Positions 6,030 through 13,114 of a DNA stretch of 13,114 bases are shown here, piece by piece (the stretch's first letter is position 1; each line of letters opens with the position of its first letter). Where the stretch lies: contig JASHQT010000140.1 of assembly GCA_030039005.1 (NCBI GenBank), forward strand, positions 1 to 13,114, read 5' to 3'. Below the pieces are notes generated by a model. The model did not search any database. It saw nothing but the letters and a program-made list of their open reading frames with translations, and was not told where the DNA came from. The DNA comes from Bryobacteraceae bacterium. GTDB lineage: Bacteria > Acidobacteriota > Terriglobia > Bryobacterales > Bryobacteraceae. A program made the position numbers and the translations under genes.

Positions 6030-8665
6030 ACCTCCTGAGCAAGCTGTTGCAGCGTTCTCGAGTGCGGCAAGATATCGACGAAGAGCTGCGTTCGCACATG
6101 GAGCATCGTGCCGACGACCTGGAACGTTCCGGCCTCACGCGCACCGAAGCCGAACGACTGGCGCGCATCGAGTTCGGCGGCCGCGTTCGCTTCGAGGAGG
6201 AGTGCCAGGAAGCGCTCGGCGGCAACTGGCTCGAAACGTTTGTGCAGGATCTGCGCTTCAGCCTGCGGGTTTTGCGCAAATCGCCCGGGTTCACCGTCGC
6301 CGCCATTGTGACGCTGGCCTTGGGAATTGGCGCGAACGCGGTGGTGTTCGGCGTGATGAATTCGCTGGTCCTGCGCCCGCTCAACGTGCCGCAGTCCGAG
6401 AGCCTGTGGGGGACGGTCTACGGAAATGGGAGCGACACCGGTTTTCAGTCCTACCTCAACTATATCGACCTGCGCGATCGCAACCGCAGCTTCGACGGCC
6501 TGGCGGCTTGGAACTTCGAAGCCGCGGGCGTGGATGCGGGCGGAGATCCTACACCGGCGTGGGGCTGCGCGGCGAGCGGAAACTACTTCAACGTTCTCAA
6601 CGTTAAGCCGTACCTGGGACGTTTCTTCCACAGTTCGGATGAGCATGGCCCGGGAAGCGCTCCGCTGATCGTGCTGGGCTACGCGTATTGGCACAGCCAT
6701 TTCGCCGACGACCGTCGCGTGCTCGGCCGGATTGTGAAGCTGAACAAGCATCCCTTTACCGTGATCGGAATAGCGCCGCCCGAGTTCCACGGGACACTAT
6801 TATTCGCTGCCCCCGATTTCTTCATCCCCATGGTGAATGAAGACCAGGTGAATGGGGAAAATGCTCTCAACGTGCGCGGTGATCGTGGCGCCATCTTCGA
6901 GACAGTCGGACATCTCAGACCCGGCGTCACAACCGCGCAGGCGCTCGAAGACGTGAAGGCGGTGGGAGATTATCTGGCGAAAGCCTATCCGAAGGATTTC
7001 GGCCAGAAACACTATGTCCTGGCGCGTCCCGGCCTCACCTCCTTCGGCCGCCCGCTGCGCGCGTTCATGACGGGCGTGGCGTTGCTTGCGGCATTAATCC
7101 TGCTCGCGGCGTGCGCGAATCTGGGCAGCCTGTTTGCGGCGCACGCGGCGGACCGCTCCCGCGAAGTGGCTCTGCGCATCGCGCTGGGCTCCAGCCGCTT
7201 CCGCATCCTGCGCCAACTTTTCACCGAGGCAATTCTGATTTCGCTCGCCGGAGGGGCCCTTGGACTGTGGGGCACCGTAAACCTGCTCAAAAAGCTCAGC
7301 GGATGGCAGCCCTTTCCCGGAACTCCGGTGCATGTGCCGGTGAGTCCCGATGCAAGAGTTTACGTTCTCGCTTTCGCTTTGGCCCTGGTCAGCGCATTCC
7401 TGTTTGGGATGATCCCGGTGCGCCAGGTGCTCAGGGCGGATCCGTATCAGATCGTCAAAGCCGGAACGGCCGCGAGCTTCCGGCGGCGCATCACCGCGCG
7501 TGATCTGCTGCTGGGCGTGCAAATCGCGATCTGCGCCGTGTTGGTGACTTCCTCCATGGTCGCGCTGCGCGGCTTGGTGCGCTCGCTGCGCGCCGACTTC
7601 GGATTCGAACCGCGCCACACGATGCTAGCCCTGGGGAACCTGGCGATGGCCGGCTACACGGGCGATCAGATCCCGGCGATGCAGAAGCGCATGATCGAGG
7701 CGGTGGGGACGATCCCGGGAGTCGAACATGCGGGATTGGTCAACAACTACCCGCCGCTCGTGTTTGCCTCTGGAAGCAGAGTAACTGCGTTCGGCGATCG
7801 CGCCACCGATCTGCGGCCATCCAACGCCATCGCTATGCCATACCACTATGAAGTCTCGCCAGGATACCTTCAGGCCGCGCATACGGCCTTGATCGCTGGC
7901 CGGGACTTTAGCTGGCACGACGACAAGAACGCGACGCAGGTGGCTGTCGTGAATCGGGAATTTGCGGCGCAGTTTTTCGGATCGGCGGTCAATGCCGTCG
8001 GCGGACATTTTAAGCTGCAGGACGGAACGCGCGTCACCATCGTGGGTGTCGTGGAAGATGGAAAATATCTGAGCGTCACCGAAGATCCTCAGCCCGCGAT
8101 ATTCACGCCTTTCCTGCAATCTCCCGCCAGCCAGGCCTATGTGATCGTGCGCTCCACTCGCGATGCGCATGAGCTTGCCGCGGCCATGCGAACGAAGATC
8201 CGCGAGCTTGATCCCGGGCTGTCGGTGGATATCCAGACCTGGAACACCCTGCTGCAGGTAGCGCTGTTTCCCTCGCGCGTCGCCACGGTTGCACTGGGCG
8301 TGCTGGGCCTGATGGGCGCCATGCTCTCGATCACAGGGATCTTTGGGATGGCCGCTTACTCCGTCAGCAGGCGGCTGAAAGAGCTGGGGATTCGCATGGC
8401 TCTAGGGGCGCAGCGCAACGAAGTGCTCCAGGCCGCGCTGGGACGCGCATTCAAGTTGCTGGCGTTCGGCTCGGCGGCGGGGCTCGTCTTAGGCATCCTG
8501 GCCAGCCGGGTGCTGGCGGCGATCGTGTATCAGGCCACTTCGCGCGATCCGCTGGTGTTAGCCGGCGTGGTGCTGATTATGGCGGCGCTCGGGCTCGCGG
8601 CCACTTGGATTCCCGCGCGGCGCGCGCTAGCGCTCGACCCATTGACGCTGCTGCGCGACGAGTAA
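6026..8665 (+). CDS. ADOP-family FtsX/MacB-like permease, full length
   Basis: At 879 aa this is a complete acidobacterial duplicated orphan permease. Residues 1-70 form a soluble helical prefix domain (DIDEELRSHMEHR, GLTRTEAERLARIEFGG) typical of the family. A first membrane segment at about 88-112 (TLALGIGANAVVFGVMNSL) leads into a MacB-like periplasmic domain (SGNYFNVLNVKPYLGRFF, TVIGIAPPEF). The first FtsX block at about 347-470 carries REVALRIALGSSRFRIL. A further membrane segment near 495-515 begins the second half, with its own periplasmic domain (about 520-740). The second FtsX block from about 750 carries KELGIRMALGAQRNEVL and ends WIPARRALALDPLTLLRDE. No ATPase gene is adjacent, as expected for an orphan permease. 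It is inner-membrane with large periplasmic parts and is controlled by the overlapping PadR gene. The substrate is unknown. It converges on the protease gene with a 5-bp gap. Confidence 0.95.
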   Translation: MNLLSKLLQRSRVRQDIDEELRSHMEHRADDLERSGLTRTEAERLARIEFGGRVRFEEECQEALGGNWLETFVQDLRFSLRVLRKSPGFTVAAIVTLALGIGANAVVFGVMNSLVLRPLNVPQSESLWGTVYGNGSDTGFQSYLNYIDLRDRNRSFDGLAAWNFEAAGVDAGGDPTPAWGCAASGNYFNVLNVKPYLGRFFHSSDEHGPGSAPLIVLGYAYWHSHFADDRRVLGRIVKLNKHPFTVIGIAPPEFHGTLLFAAPDFFIPMVNEDQVNGENALNVRGDRGAIFETVGHLRPGVTTAQALEDVKAVGDYLAKAYPKDFGQKHYVLARPGLTSFGRPLRAFMTGVALLAALILLAACANLGSLFAAHAADRSREVALRIALGSSRFRILRQLFTEAILISLAGGALGLWGTVNLLKKLSGWQPFPGTPVHVPVSPDARVYVLAFALALVSAFLFGMIPVRQVLRADPYQIVKAGTAASFRRRITARDLLLGVQIAICAVLVTSSMVALRGLVRSLRADFGFEPRHTMLALGNLAMAGYTGDQIPAMQKRMIEAVGTIPGVEHAGLVNNYPPLVFASGSRVTAFGDRATDLRPSNAIAMPYHYEVSPGYLQAAHTALIAGRDFSWHDDKNATQVAVVNREFAAQFFGSAVNAVGGHFKLQDGTRVTIVGVVEDGKYLSVTEDPQPAIFTPFLQSPASQAYVIVRSTRDAHELAAAMRTKIRELDPGLSVDIQTWNTLLQVALFPSRVATVALGVLGLMGAMLSITGIFGMAAYSVSRRLKELGIRMALGAQRNEVLQAALGRAFKLLAFGSAAGLVLGILASRVLAAIVYQATSRDPLVLAGVVLIMAALGLAATWIPARRALALDPLTLLRDE

Positions 8666-8670
8666 GCCAC

Positions 8671-9351
8671 TTATTGCCAATACACCCAGCGATGCGTCGC
8701 CACGACGTACCAGCACAAACAGCCATTGGTCACCGCGTGCGCGAGGATGCAATCGGCCAGGCTGCGCGTGCGAATCATCCACCAGTTGTAGGCGACGCCG
8801 GCGATCAGGCCGACGTCCCAGTACGGGCCATGTTCGGAGGCGAACAGCACCGCCACAATCCAAAACGCGCTGGCCTGGTACGCGCCCAGCGGGATCTTCT
8901 CAAATTGCGGCGAAATCAGCCAGCGCATCAGCCACGCGCGCCAGAACAGCTCTTCGAGAATGGGAACGAAAATCACCGCTTGCAGAATGCGCGGCCAGAG
9001 CACCCAAGGTTGTAAGAGCACGCTTCCCGGAATCGCCACGGCGAGCTGGCCCAGAATCGAGTTCTGAAACAGCCAGTGCTCGCGATAATGCGGGAACAGA
9101 ACATCCGGTCCCACCCAGATGATGAAAACCGCGACACCGAGAATCACGGTTTCGACCGGCCGCGACGGCTTGAGGTGGATTACCTGGCGCGAGAAGCCGA
9201 TGAGTACGCCGGCCATCAGTAGGTCGCGCACGATGAATTCGGCGCCTGCGGGAAGAGGAAAGTACTTCTGCAGCGCCAGAAATCCAAGAAAAACGGCGAA
9301 CGGCAAGACGTAAGGAACGTGCCGCCAGATACCGCTGGGTTGGTTGGCCAA
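8671..9351 (-). CDS. CPBP (Abi/CAAX) intramembrane protease, exosortase-associated CAAX-protease-related type
   Basis: This 226-aa polytopic membrane protein has the three CPBP active-site motifs: Glu133-Glu134 with Arg138 (EELFWR), a Phe170-to-His174 motif (FASEH), and His205/Asn209 (HAVTN). These form a glutamic-type intramembrane protease site. Overall pattern recalls the CAAX prenyl protease-related family found with exosortase/PEP-CTERM systems, sharing the N-terminal YVLPFAVFLGFLALQKY, the PLG element after motif 1, VAYNWWMIRTRSLADCILAH, and a WV-type C-terminus. That subfamily call is from memory and less certain than CPBP itself. No exosortase or PEP-CTERM protein is visible here. The start is a TTG at 9349-9351; the frame is open back to a stop at 9391-9393 and holds no ATG or GTG. 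The ribosome binding site is weak, so the start is the least certain point. It lies 65 bp downstream of the tolC-like gene on the same strand, so co-transcription is possible. Confidence 0.85.
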   Translation of the reverse strand: MANQPSGIWRHVPYVLPFAVFLGFLALQKYFPLPAGAEFIVRDLLMAGVLIGFSRQVIHLKPSRPVETVILGVAVFIIWVGPDVLFPHYREHWLFQNSILGQLAVAIPGSVLLQPWVLWPRILQAVIFVPILEELFWRAWLMRWLISPQFEKIPLGAYQASAFWIVAVLFASEHGPYWDVGLIAGVAYNWWMIRTRSLADCILAHAVTNGCLCWYVVATHRWVYWQ

Positions 9352-9416
9352 TCGAGTCCGATGATAGCAAACCGCCGGAGGGCCGCCGCATCACCGCGGC
9401 GCGTCACGTCATTGCC

Positions 9417-10694
9417 TTATTTAAGGGCAGCCATCAGAGCTCCGGTTTGGCGCAGCAGATCCAGGCGCGCGTTCTCCACCGCGTGCTGCGCATCGTAGAA
9501 CGTGATCCATTTCTCCTGTTCGGCGAGGCGTGCATTGTCCACCTGCTGCTCGGTAGCTCGGCCTTCGCCGAGTTGGGCCAGGAGAACCGAAACCTGGTCG
9601 CGAGTATAATCCAGGTCCAGGCGCGCCACTTCCTCCGCGGATCTGGCCTTCTGCAAATTCTGGTAGCTCTTTTGCGTGTCGAGCTGGATGCGGTTGCGCA
9701 GCTGATTCATCTCGGTCCGCAACTCCTGAATGTCGATCTGCGCCTGGGTCGCGAGGCCTTTCGAGGCCGACCCAACCAACAGGGGGATCTGGATGCCGAC
9801 GCCCAGCTCGCCGTTGTTGCGCTGGAAGCGCGTGAAGAAATATTCGTAGTCGCTTTTCGTAAACAACGCGTACTGCGCCACCAGGTCGACGCTTGGCAAG
9901 CGCGCCGCATGATACTCTTTCACCTCGAAGCCCTTGGCCTGAAGCTGCGACTCCAGCTTGCGAATATCCTTGTTGTTTTCGAGGGCCTGTTCTACGGCTC
10001 CCTGTTCGCTCTCAGGAACTTCGAAGGCTGCGCGCTCTTCGGCGGCGGGCTCGACGCGGTCGGCGGCGGGATAGCCTAAGACCACGGCCAGCGAGGCTTC
10101 CGCGTAATCGAGATCGTCGCCGAGGCCCAGGAGCCGTTCGCTCGCGCGCGCCAGATCCACCGCGACGCGCTTGTTCTCGATAGGAAGCTCACGGCCTTCC
10201 TGGACCTGCGCGCTCACCGCGCCGCTCACCCGCTGAAGATTTTCGACTTCGAGCTGGAGAGATCGCTTGCTACGGGCCATCTCTTGCGCATCCAGGAACA
10301 GCGTAGCGGTCTGATACACAACCTGATCGCCCTTGGACGCCGTATCGATCTCGGAGCCGCGGGCCACTTCGCGCACACGAGCCAGTTCGTACGTCTTGGG
10401 CCGGTTGAACAGCGCCATATCGGTGCGGGTTTGAATGATGGAAGGCGCCGCGCCGTCGATGCTGAGCGGATAGCCCCACGGTTTGGCCAGTCCGCTGCCG
10501 GCGTAGACTTTGGGGACGAACGGGTCCTTGGCCACGCGAATGGCCTGCTGCGCCTTTTGCTGGTCCAGGCGGGACAGCACCAGATCGGGGTTCTGTTTTA
10601 AGGCGAGATCCACGGCTTGGCGCAACGTGAGAGGGTGCACCTCCGCAAAAGCCACGGCGGTACTAACACAAAGGAGGGAAATATGTTTCAGCAC
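9417..10694 (-). CDS. TolC-family outer-membrane efflux protein
   Basis: This 425-aa protein is an outer-membrane efflux channel. A short signal peptide (LLCVSTAVAFA, cleavage before EVH near residue 17) precedes the family's opening helix, LTLRQAVDLALKQNPDLVLS. Two long coiled-coil repeats follow: about 85-230 (SKGDQVVYQTATLFLDAQE, ENLQRVSGAVSAQVQEGREL) and about 230-425. The second ends with YTRDQVSVLLAQLGEGRATEQQVDNARLAE and a helix at WITFYDAQHAVENARLDLLR. The length is normal for the family. The start is GTG at 10692-10694, with a stop just upstream and a GGGAG only 1 nt away, so initiation signals are poor. Channels of this type normally need an inner-membrane pump and a membrane-fusion protein. 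No fusion protein is in the window, and the nearest exporter is the MFS gene on the same strand beyond a plus-strand gene. It probably docks with partners encoded elsewhere. Confidence 0.92.
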   Translation of the reverse strand: MLKHISLLCVSTAVAFAEVHPLTLRQAVDLALKQNPDLVLSRLDQQKAQQAIRVAKDPFVPKVYAGSGLAKPWGYPLSIDGAAPSIIQTRTDMALFNRPKTYELARVREVARGSEIDTASKGDQVVYQTATLFLDAQEMARSKRSLQLEVENLQRVSGAVSAQVQEGRELPIENKRVAVDLARASERLLGLGDDLDYAEASLAVVLGYPAADRVEPAAEERAAFEVPESEQGAVEQALENNKDIRKLESQLQAKGFEVKEYHAARLPSVDLVAQYALFTKSDYEYFFTRFQRNNGELGVGIQIPLLVGSASKGLATQAQIDIQELRTEMNQLRNRIQLDTQKSYQNLQKARSAEEVARLDLDYTRDQVSVLLAQLGEGRATEQQVDNARLAEQEKWITFYDAQHAVENARLDLLRQTGALMAALK

Positions 10695-10787
10695 TCTCCC
10701 AGGTTAGCCGACGCTCGCCGCGCCTGGAAAACAAGGGAATTAGCCCCAGCCATGCAACAGTTACGCGTGTGGAGGAGTCCAACAGAC

Positions 10788-10792
10788 GGAGG
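10788..10792 (+). promoter_or_regulatory. ribosome binding site deciding the start of the small helical protein gene
   Basis: GGAGG at 10788-10792 lies 8 nt before ATG at 10801 but only 2 nt before an in-frame ATG at 10795. The spacing favours 10801 as the true start and shortens the protein by two residues. Confidence 0.6.
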
Positions 10793-10800
10793 AAATGAGG

Positions 10801-11178
10801 ATGCTCGGTATCATATCCCGTAAAGTCTCCGTGGCCGGCGCCGTGCTGCTATTTGCACTCACCGGCGTGGGTTGGACTCTGCAGGCGCAGGATTTCGACC
10901 GCGCCCGTGACCTGGTGGAGCGGGTGCAAAACGACCTGGCGCGCGCCGAGGATTTCACGCGCAACAACGAAAAGGAGCGCGTGCGCTACGAAAACGTGCA
11001 ACATCATCTCTCGGAGTTCGACCGCGACTTGCGTCACGACCATTTCGATAAAGGCAAGCTGGACGATGCAATCAATAACCTGAAGGACGTCGTGAGAAAC
11101 AACACGCTGGAATCGCGCGATCGCGACGAACTGGCCCGCGATTTGAGCGATCTCCGCACGCTGCGCGATTTACGCTAA
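10801..11178 (+). CDS. small exported, charged alpha-helical protein, function unknown
   Basis: This protein is 125 aa from the preferred ATG at 10801 (127 aa from ATG at 10795). A Sec signal peptide runs from residue 1 to about 29 (SRK, then a hydrophobic core, cleavage after LQA). The mature 96 residues are nearly all charged or polar and lack cysteine and proline. Periodic leucine/valine/phenylalanine spacing suggests two or three amphipathic helices: DFDRARDLVERVQNDLARAE, then ERVRYENVQHHLSEFDRDL, then KLDDAINNLKDVVRNN and ELARDLSDLRTLRDLR. Short secreted helical proteins of this look appear familiar from Acidobacteria, but I know no function. Possibilities, by inference only, are a periplasmic chaperone-like or spacer protein. 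It is transcribed divergently from the tolC-like gene and converges on the MFS gene with a 12-bp gap. I see no clear promoter in the 106 bp upstream. Confidence 0.78.
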   Translation: MLGIISRKVSVAGAVLLFALTGVGWTLQAQDFDRARDLVERVQNDLARAEDFTRNNEKERVRYENVQHHLSEFDRDLRHDHFDKGKLDDAINNLKDVVRNNTLESRDRDELARDLSDLRTLRDLR

Positions 11179-11190
11179 TTGCGTCCACCA

Positions 11191-12606
11191 TCACTCAGCG
11201 TGTTCCAAAACCCTGTGCCGGCTGGTGGTCTCGCCGTCCGTGCCGCGCAGCTCGGAGAAGACGCTGGTGGACAGCATCGTCATGGCGGCCAGGATCAACA
11301 GACCGTAGTGAATGCCATGGATCATCTCGTGCGGCGTCGTGCGCAAGTGCGTGGGGATGAAAACGGCCGCCAGCAGCGATGCCACCGCGACTCCAAAGCT
11401 CATGGACATCTGTTGCATGGTGCTGGCGATGGAACTGGCTCCGCTGGTTTGGGTGAGGGGAACGTCGGAATACACCAGCGTGTTCATGCTCGTGTATTGC
11501 AGCGAGCTGAAGAACCCGTAGCAAAACGCGAGCGCGATGATGTGCCAGAGCGGCGTTCCGATCCCGATGGTCGCAAAAAGCGCAATGAGCACGGCCAGGA
11601 TCAGCGTGTTGGAGATTAATACCGCGCGATAGCCCAGGCGCGCGATGATGCGCGGCATGGTCATCTTCAAGCTCATGGCCGCGATGGCTTGCGGCATAAT
11701 CAGCAAGCCCGATTGAATCGGCGTGAAGCCCATGCCTACCTGATAGAGCAGCGGAAGAATAAACGGGATCCCGCCCAGGCCGATGCGTGTGAAGAAACTT
11801 CCGCTCACCGCCGAACGAAAGGTTCGTATGCGAAACAGGATCAGATCCAGCAACGGAAACTCGGTCTTCGAGGCGTGCAGGCCGTAGCCGGCGAGCAGCG
11901 CGATCGAAATCACCAGCAGCCCCAGAACTTCCCGCACGCTGAGCGAATGCTCGCCGAACACCTCGAGCACGTAGGACAGCAGCGCGATGCCGGAGCCGAA
12001 CAGGATGAGACCGAGCAAATCGAGCGGATTCGATTTCTCGCGATAATCCGGCAAATGGAAATGGACGAGTATGAGCCCGATCAGGCCGATCGGAATATTC
12101 AGGAAGAAAATCAGGCGCCAGTGAAAGTAGCCGACGATCAAGCCGCCGGCAATCGGTCCGAGCATGGGCCCCACCAAGCCCGGGATCGCGACGAAACTCA
12201 TGGCACGGATCAGCTCGGATTTGGCGAATGTCCGCACGATGGTGAGGCGTCCAACGGGCACCATCATGGCGCCTCCGCAGCCTTGCAGCACGCGGTCGGC
12301 CACCAGCACGTGAATGTTGTTCGACAGGCCGCAGAGCAGCGATCCCAGAGAGAAAATGCCGATGGCGGAGGCGAAGACGCGGCGCGTTCCGAAGCGGTCC
12401 GCCATCCAGCCGCTGATGGGAATGAATACAGCCAGGCTCAGCGTGTAGCTGGAGAGCACCGCTTTCATGCTGAGCGGCGCCACTTTCAGCGCGTCCGCGA
12501 TGGTGGGCACCGCAGTGTTCAGAATGGTGGTATCGAGCGACTCCATGAAGAACGCTACCGCCACCAGCCAGGGCAGCAGGCGTTTCGTTGCAGCGCTCAC
12601 TTCCAT
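11191..12606 (-). CDS. DHA2-family MFS drug exporter (MdtD/HsrA-like)
   Basis: This 471-aa major facilitator protein is a proton-driven multidrug exporter of the inner membrane, 14-helix DHA2 type. Helix 1 carries Asp25 in SLDTTILNTAVP, the usual first-helix motif of this family. Motif A is GWMADRFGTRR (66-76) in the helix 2-3 loop. RVLQGCGGAMMVPVGR (about 105-120) is the motif B region, and GPMLGPIAGG (about 146-155) is the antiporter-specific motif C. The length and the sequence around these motifs most resemble the E. coli MdtD/HsrA branch. No membrane-fusion gene neighbours it, and a TolC-like gene lies 497 bp beyond its stop on the same strand. The substrate cannot be predicted. ATG at 12604-12606 lacks a strong ribosome binding site. 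The lipid A deacylase-like gene ends 37 bp upstream on the same strand, so the two may form one transcription unit. Confidence 0.93.
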   Translation of the reverse strand: MEVSAATKRLLPWLVAVAFFMESLDTTILNTAVPTIADALKVAPLSMKAVLSSYTLSLAVFIPISGWMADRFGTRRVFASAIGIFSLGSLLCGLSNNIHVLVADRVLQGCGGAMMVPVGRLTIVRTFAKSELIRAMSFVAIPGLVGPMLGPIAGGLIVGYFHWRLIFFLNIPIGLIGLILVHFHLPDYREKSNPLDLLGLILFGSGIALLSYVLEVFGEHSLSVREVLGLLVISIALLAGYGLHASKTEFPLLDLILFRIRTFRSAVSGSFFTRIGLGGIPFILPLLYQVGMGFTPIQSGLLIMPQAIAAMSLKMTMPRIIARLGYRAVLISNTLILAVLIALFATIGIGTPLWHIIALAFCYGFFSSLQYTSMNTLVYSDVPLTQTSGASSIASTMQQMSMSFGVAVASLLAAVFIPTHLRTTPHEMIHGIHYGLLILAAMTMLSTSVFSELRGTDGETTSRHRVLEHAE

Positions 12607-12643
12607 CGAGTCATGTCCACGCAGTCAGATTCACGCCGTCACG

Positions 12644-13114
12644 CTATCGCAGGAAGGAGAAACCGGCATAGAACACGTTGTTGTCCACACCGGGGTTAAC
12701 CGCGCTGGTGAAGCCGTTCGAGATATGAAGAAATTTGTAGCCAAGGCTTATGGTATGACGCTCGCCGGTTTTAATCCGTACACCGCCGCCCAGATCGATC
12801 AGAAAGTTCAGCCCCGTGGCGCCGGGTACATTGATGGGAATCGGTTCGCTCGATGCGATGATGCCTTCATCGGTTTCCAGGAATGGATAGACTTTGTGGC
12901 GCCGTCCGAAGTCCGCCGTAAAGCCGAGCGGCGTGACAGCGAATCCGTACACCGCGTGGCTGGGGACGAATTCGGGCAGATACTGCGCGGGCAGCAAAAG
13001 AATCGTGGCCGGCATAAGTTCGCCCGTGTAAGCGAAGGACACGCCGGGCCAGATCCAGCAGCGGTAGCTGTAGCTGAATCCAGCGGCGATGAAGCGGCGA
13101 TCTGAAGTGGTTCC
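12644..13114 (-). CDS. acyloxyacyl hydrolase / PagL-like lipid A 3-O-deacylase, 5'-truncated by the window edge
   Basis: The minus-strand frame is open from base 13114 to the TAG at 12644-12646, giving 156 visible residues and no start codon of its own. It begins within DRRFIAAGFSYSYRC and GVSFAYTGELMPATIL, which resemble the early strands of PagL-type outer-membrane barrels (family pattern RRF, then GLxY, then a Tyr plus Pro strand end). Near the C-terminus, KFLHISNGFTSAVNPG carries the His-x-Ser-Asn catalytic signature (His at 12725-12727). The protein ends on aromatic strand residues, AGFSFLR, typical of barrels. PagL removes the 3-O-acyl chain of lipid A in the outer membrane. At the +14 position, where PagL has its third catalytic residue (Glu), I read Asp (NPGVD); this depends on a gap-free alignment. 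Several strands between are less conserved. It lies just upstream of the MFS gene. Confidence 0.75.
   Translation of the reverse strand, partial: GTTSDRRFIAAGFSYSYRCWIWPGVSFAYTGELMPATILLLPAQYLPEFVPSHAVYGFAVTPLGFTADFGRRHKVYPFLETDEGIIASSEPIPINVPGATGLNFLIDLGGGVRIKTGERHTISLGYKFLHISNGFTSAVNPGVDNNVFYAGFSFLR

Noticed and set aside
5917..6790. 290-codon minus-strand frame across padR and the ADOP start
   Set aside because: It is antisense to two strongly supported, overlapping genes and has no recognisable family.
9384..9401. 6-bp GC hairpin (CGCCGC-ATCACC-GCGGCG) between the tolC-like and protease genes, considered as a terminator
   Set aside because: There is no T-run on either side, and short GC dyads are expected by chance in this composition.
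9417..12606. A complete tripartite efflux operon (TolC plus MFS)
   Set aside because: No membrane-fusion protein is present, and a plus-strand gene separates the two minus-strand genes. Direct partnership is not supported.
11689..12699. 336-codon open frame on the plus strand
   Set aside because: It is antisense to the MFS gene and rich in Gln/Arg/His/Glu, typical of reading the complement of hydrophobic membrane codons. There is no recognisable domain.
12467..13105. 212-codon open frame on the plus strand near the right edge
   Set aside because: It is antisense to the PagL-like gene and the start of the MFS gene. The minus-strand frame has the HISNG signature and barrel-like strands, so the plus frame is a shadow.

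Overview
The window is about 13.1 kb of high-GC, tightly packed bacterial chromosome. Ten protein genes are visible, two of them cut by the window ends. No RNA gene, transposase, CRISPR array or phage gene was seen. The best guess at the source is an Acidobacteriota genome (Solibacter/Bryobacter-like). The reason is two very large FtsX/MacB-type permeases without an ATPase (the ADOP family, acidobacterial duplicated orphan permease), one of them directly behind a short PadR-type regulator, an arrangement typical of that phylum. The taxonomic call is an inference from gene content.

Layout. (1) 2-2047 (+): the C-terminal part of a first ADOP permease, cut at the left edge. (2) 2135-5044 (+): a two-gene molybdenum hydroxylase operon, with a small [2Fe-2S] subunit followed by a Tat-exported molybdopterin-binding subunit. 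(3) 5056-5472 (-): a small secreted Gly/Tyr-rich protein that converges on the hydroxylase operon. (4) 5473-5678: a 206-bp divergent intergenic region with a near-consensus sigma-70 promoter (TTGACA, 17 bp, TATACT) and nested repeats that look like a PadR operator. (5) 5679-8665 (+): the PadR regulator and a full-length ADOP permease, overlapping by 4 nt (ATGA).

(6) 8671-10694 (-): a CPBP intramembrane protease of the exosortase-associated CAAX-protease type, preceded on its strand by a TolC-like outer-membrane efflux protein. (7) 10801-11178 (+): a small exported, highly charged alpha-helical protein. (8) 11191-12606 (-): a DHA2-family MFS drug exporter resembling the MdtD/HsrA branch. (9) 12644-13114 (-): the C-terminal part of a PagL-like lipid A 3-O-deacylase, cut at the right edge.

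Most genes concern the cell envelope: orphan permeases, a Tat-exported oxidoreductase, two small exported proteins, an intramembrane protease, an outer-membrane channel, an inner-membrane exporter and a lipid A modifier. Nothing shows that they form one pathway. The only firm transcription units are the molybdenum hydroxylase pair and the PadR-ADOP pair. The points most worth checking are the PadR operator architecture, the orphan exosortase-type protease, the altered active-site loop of the Mo subunit and the two uncharacterised small exported proteins.
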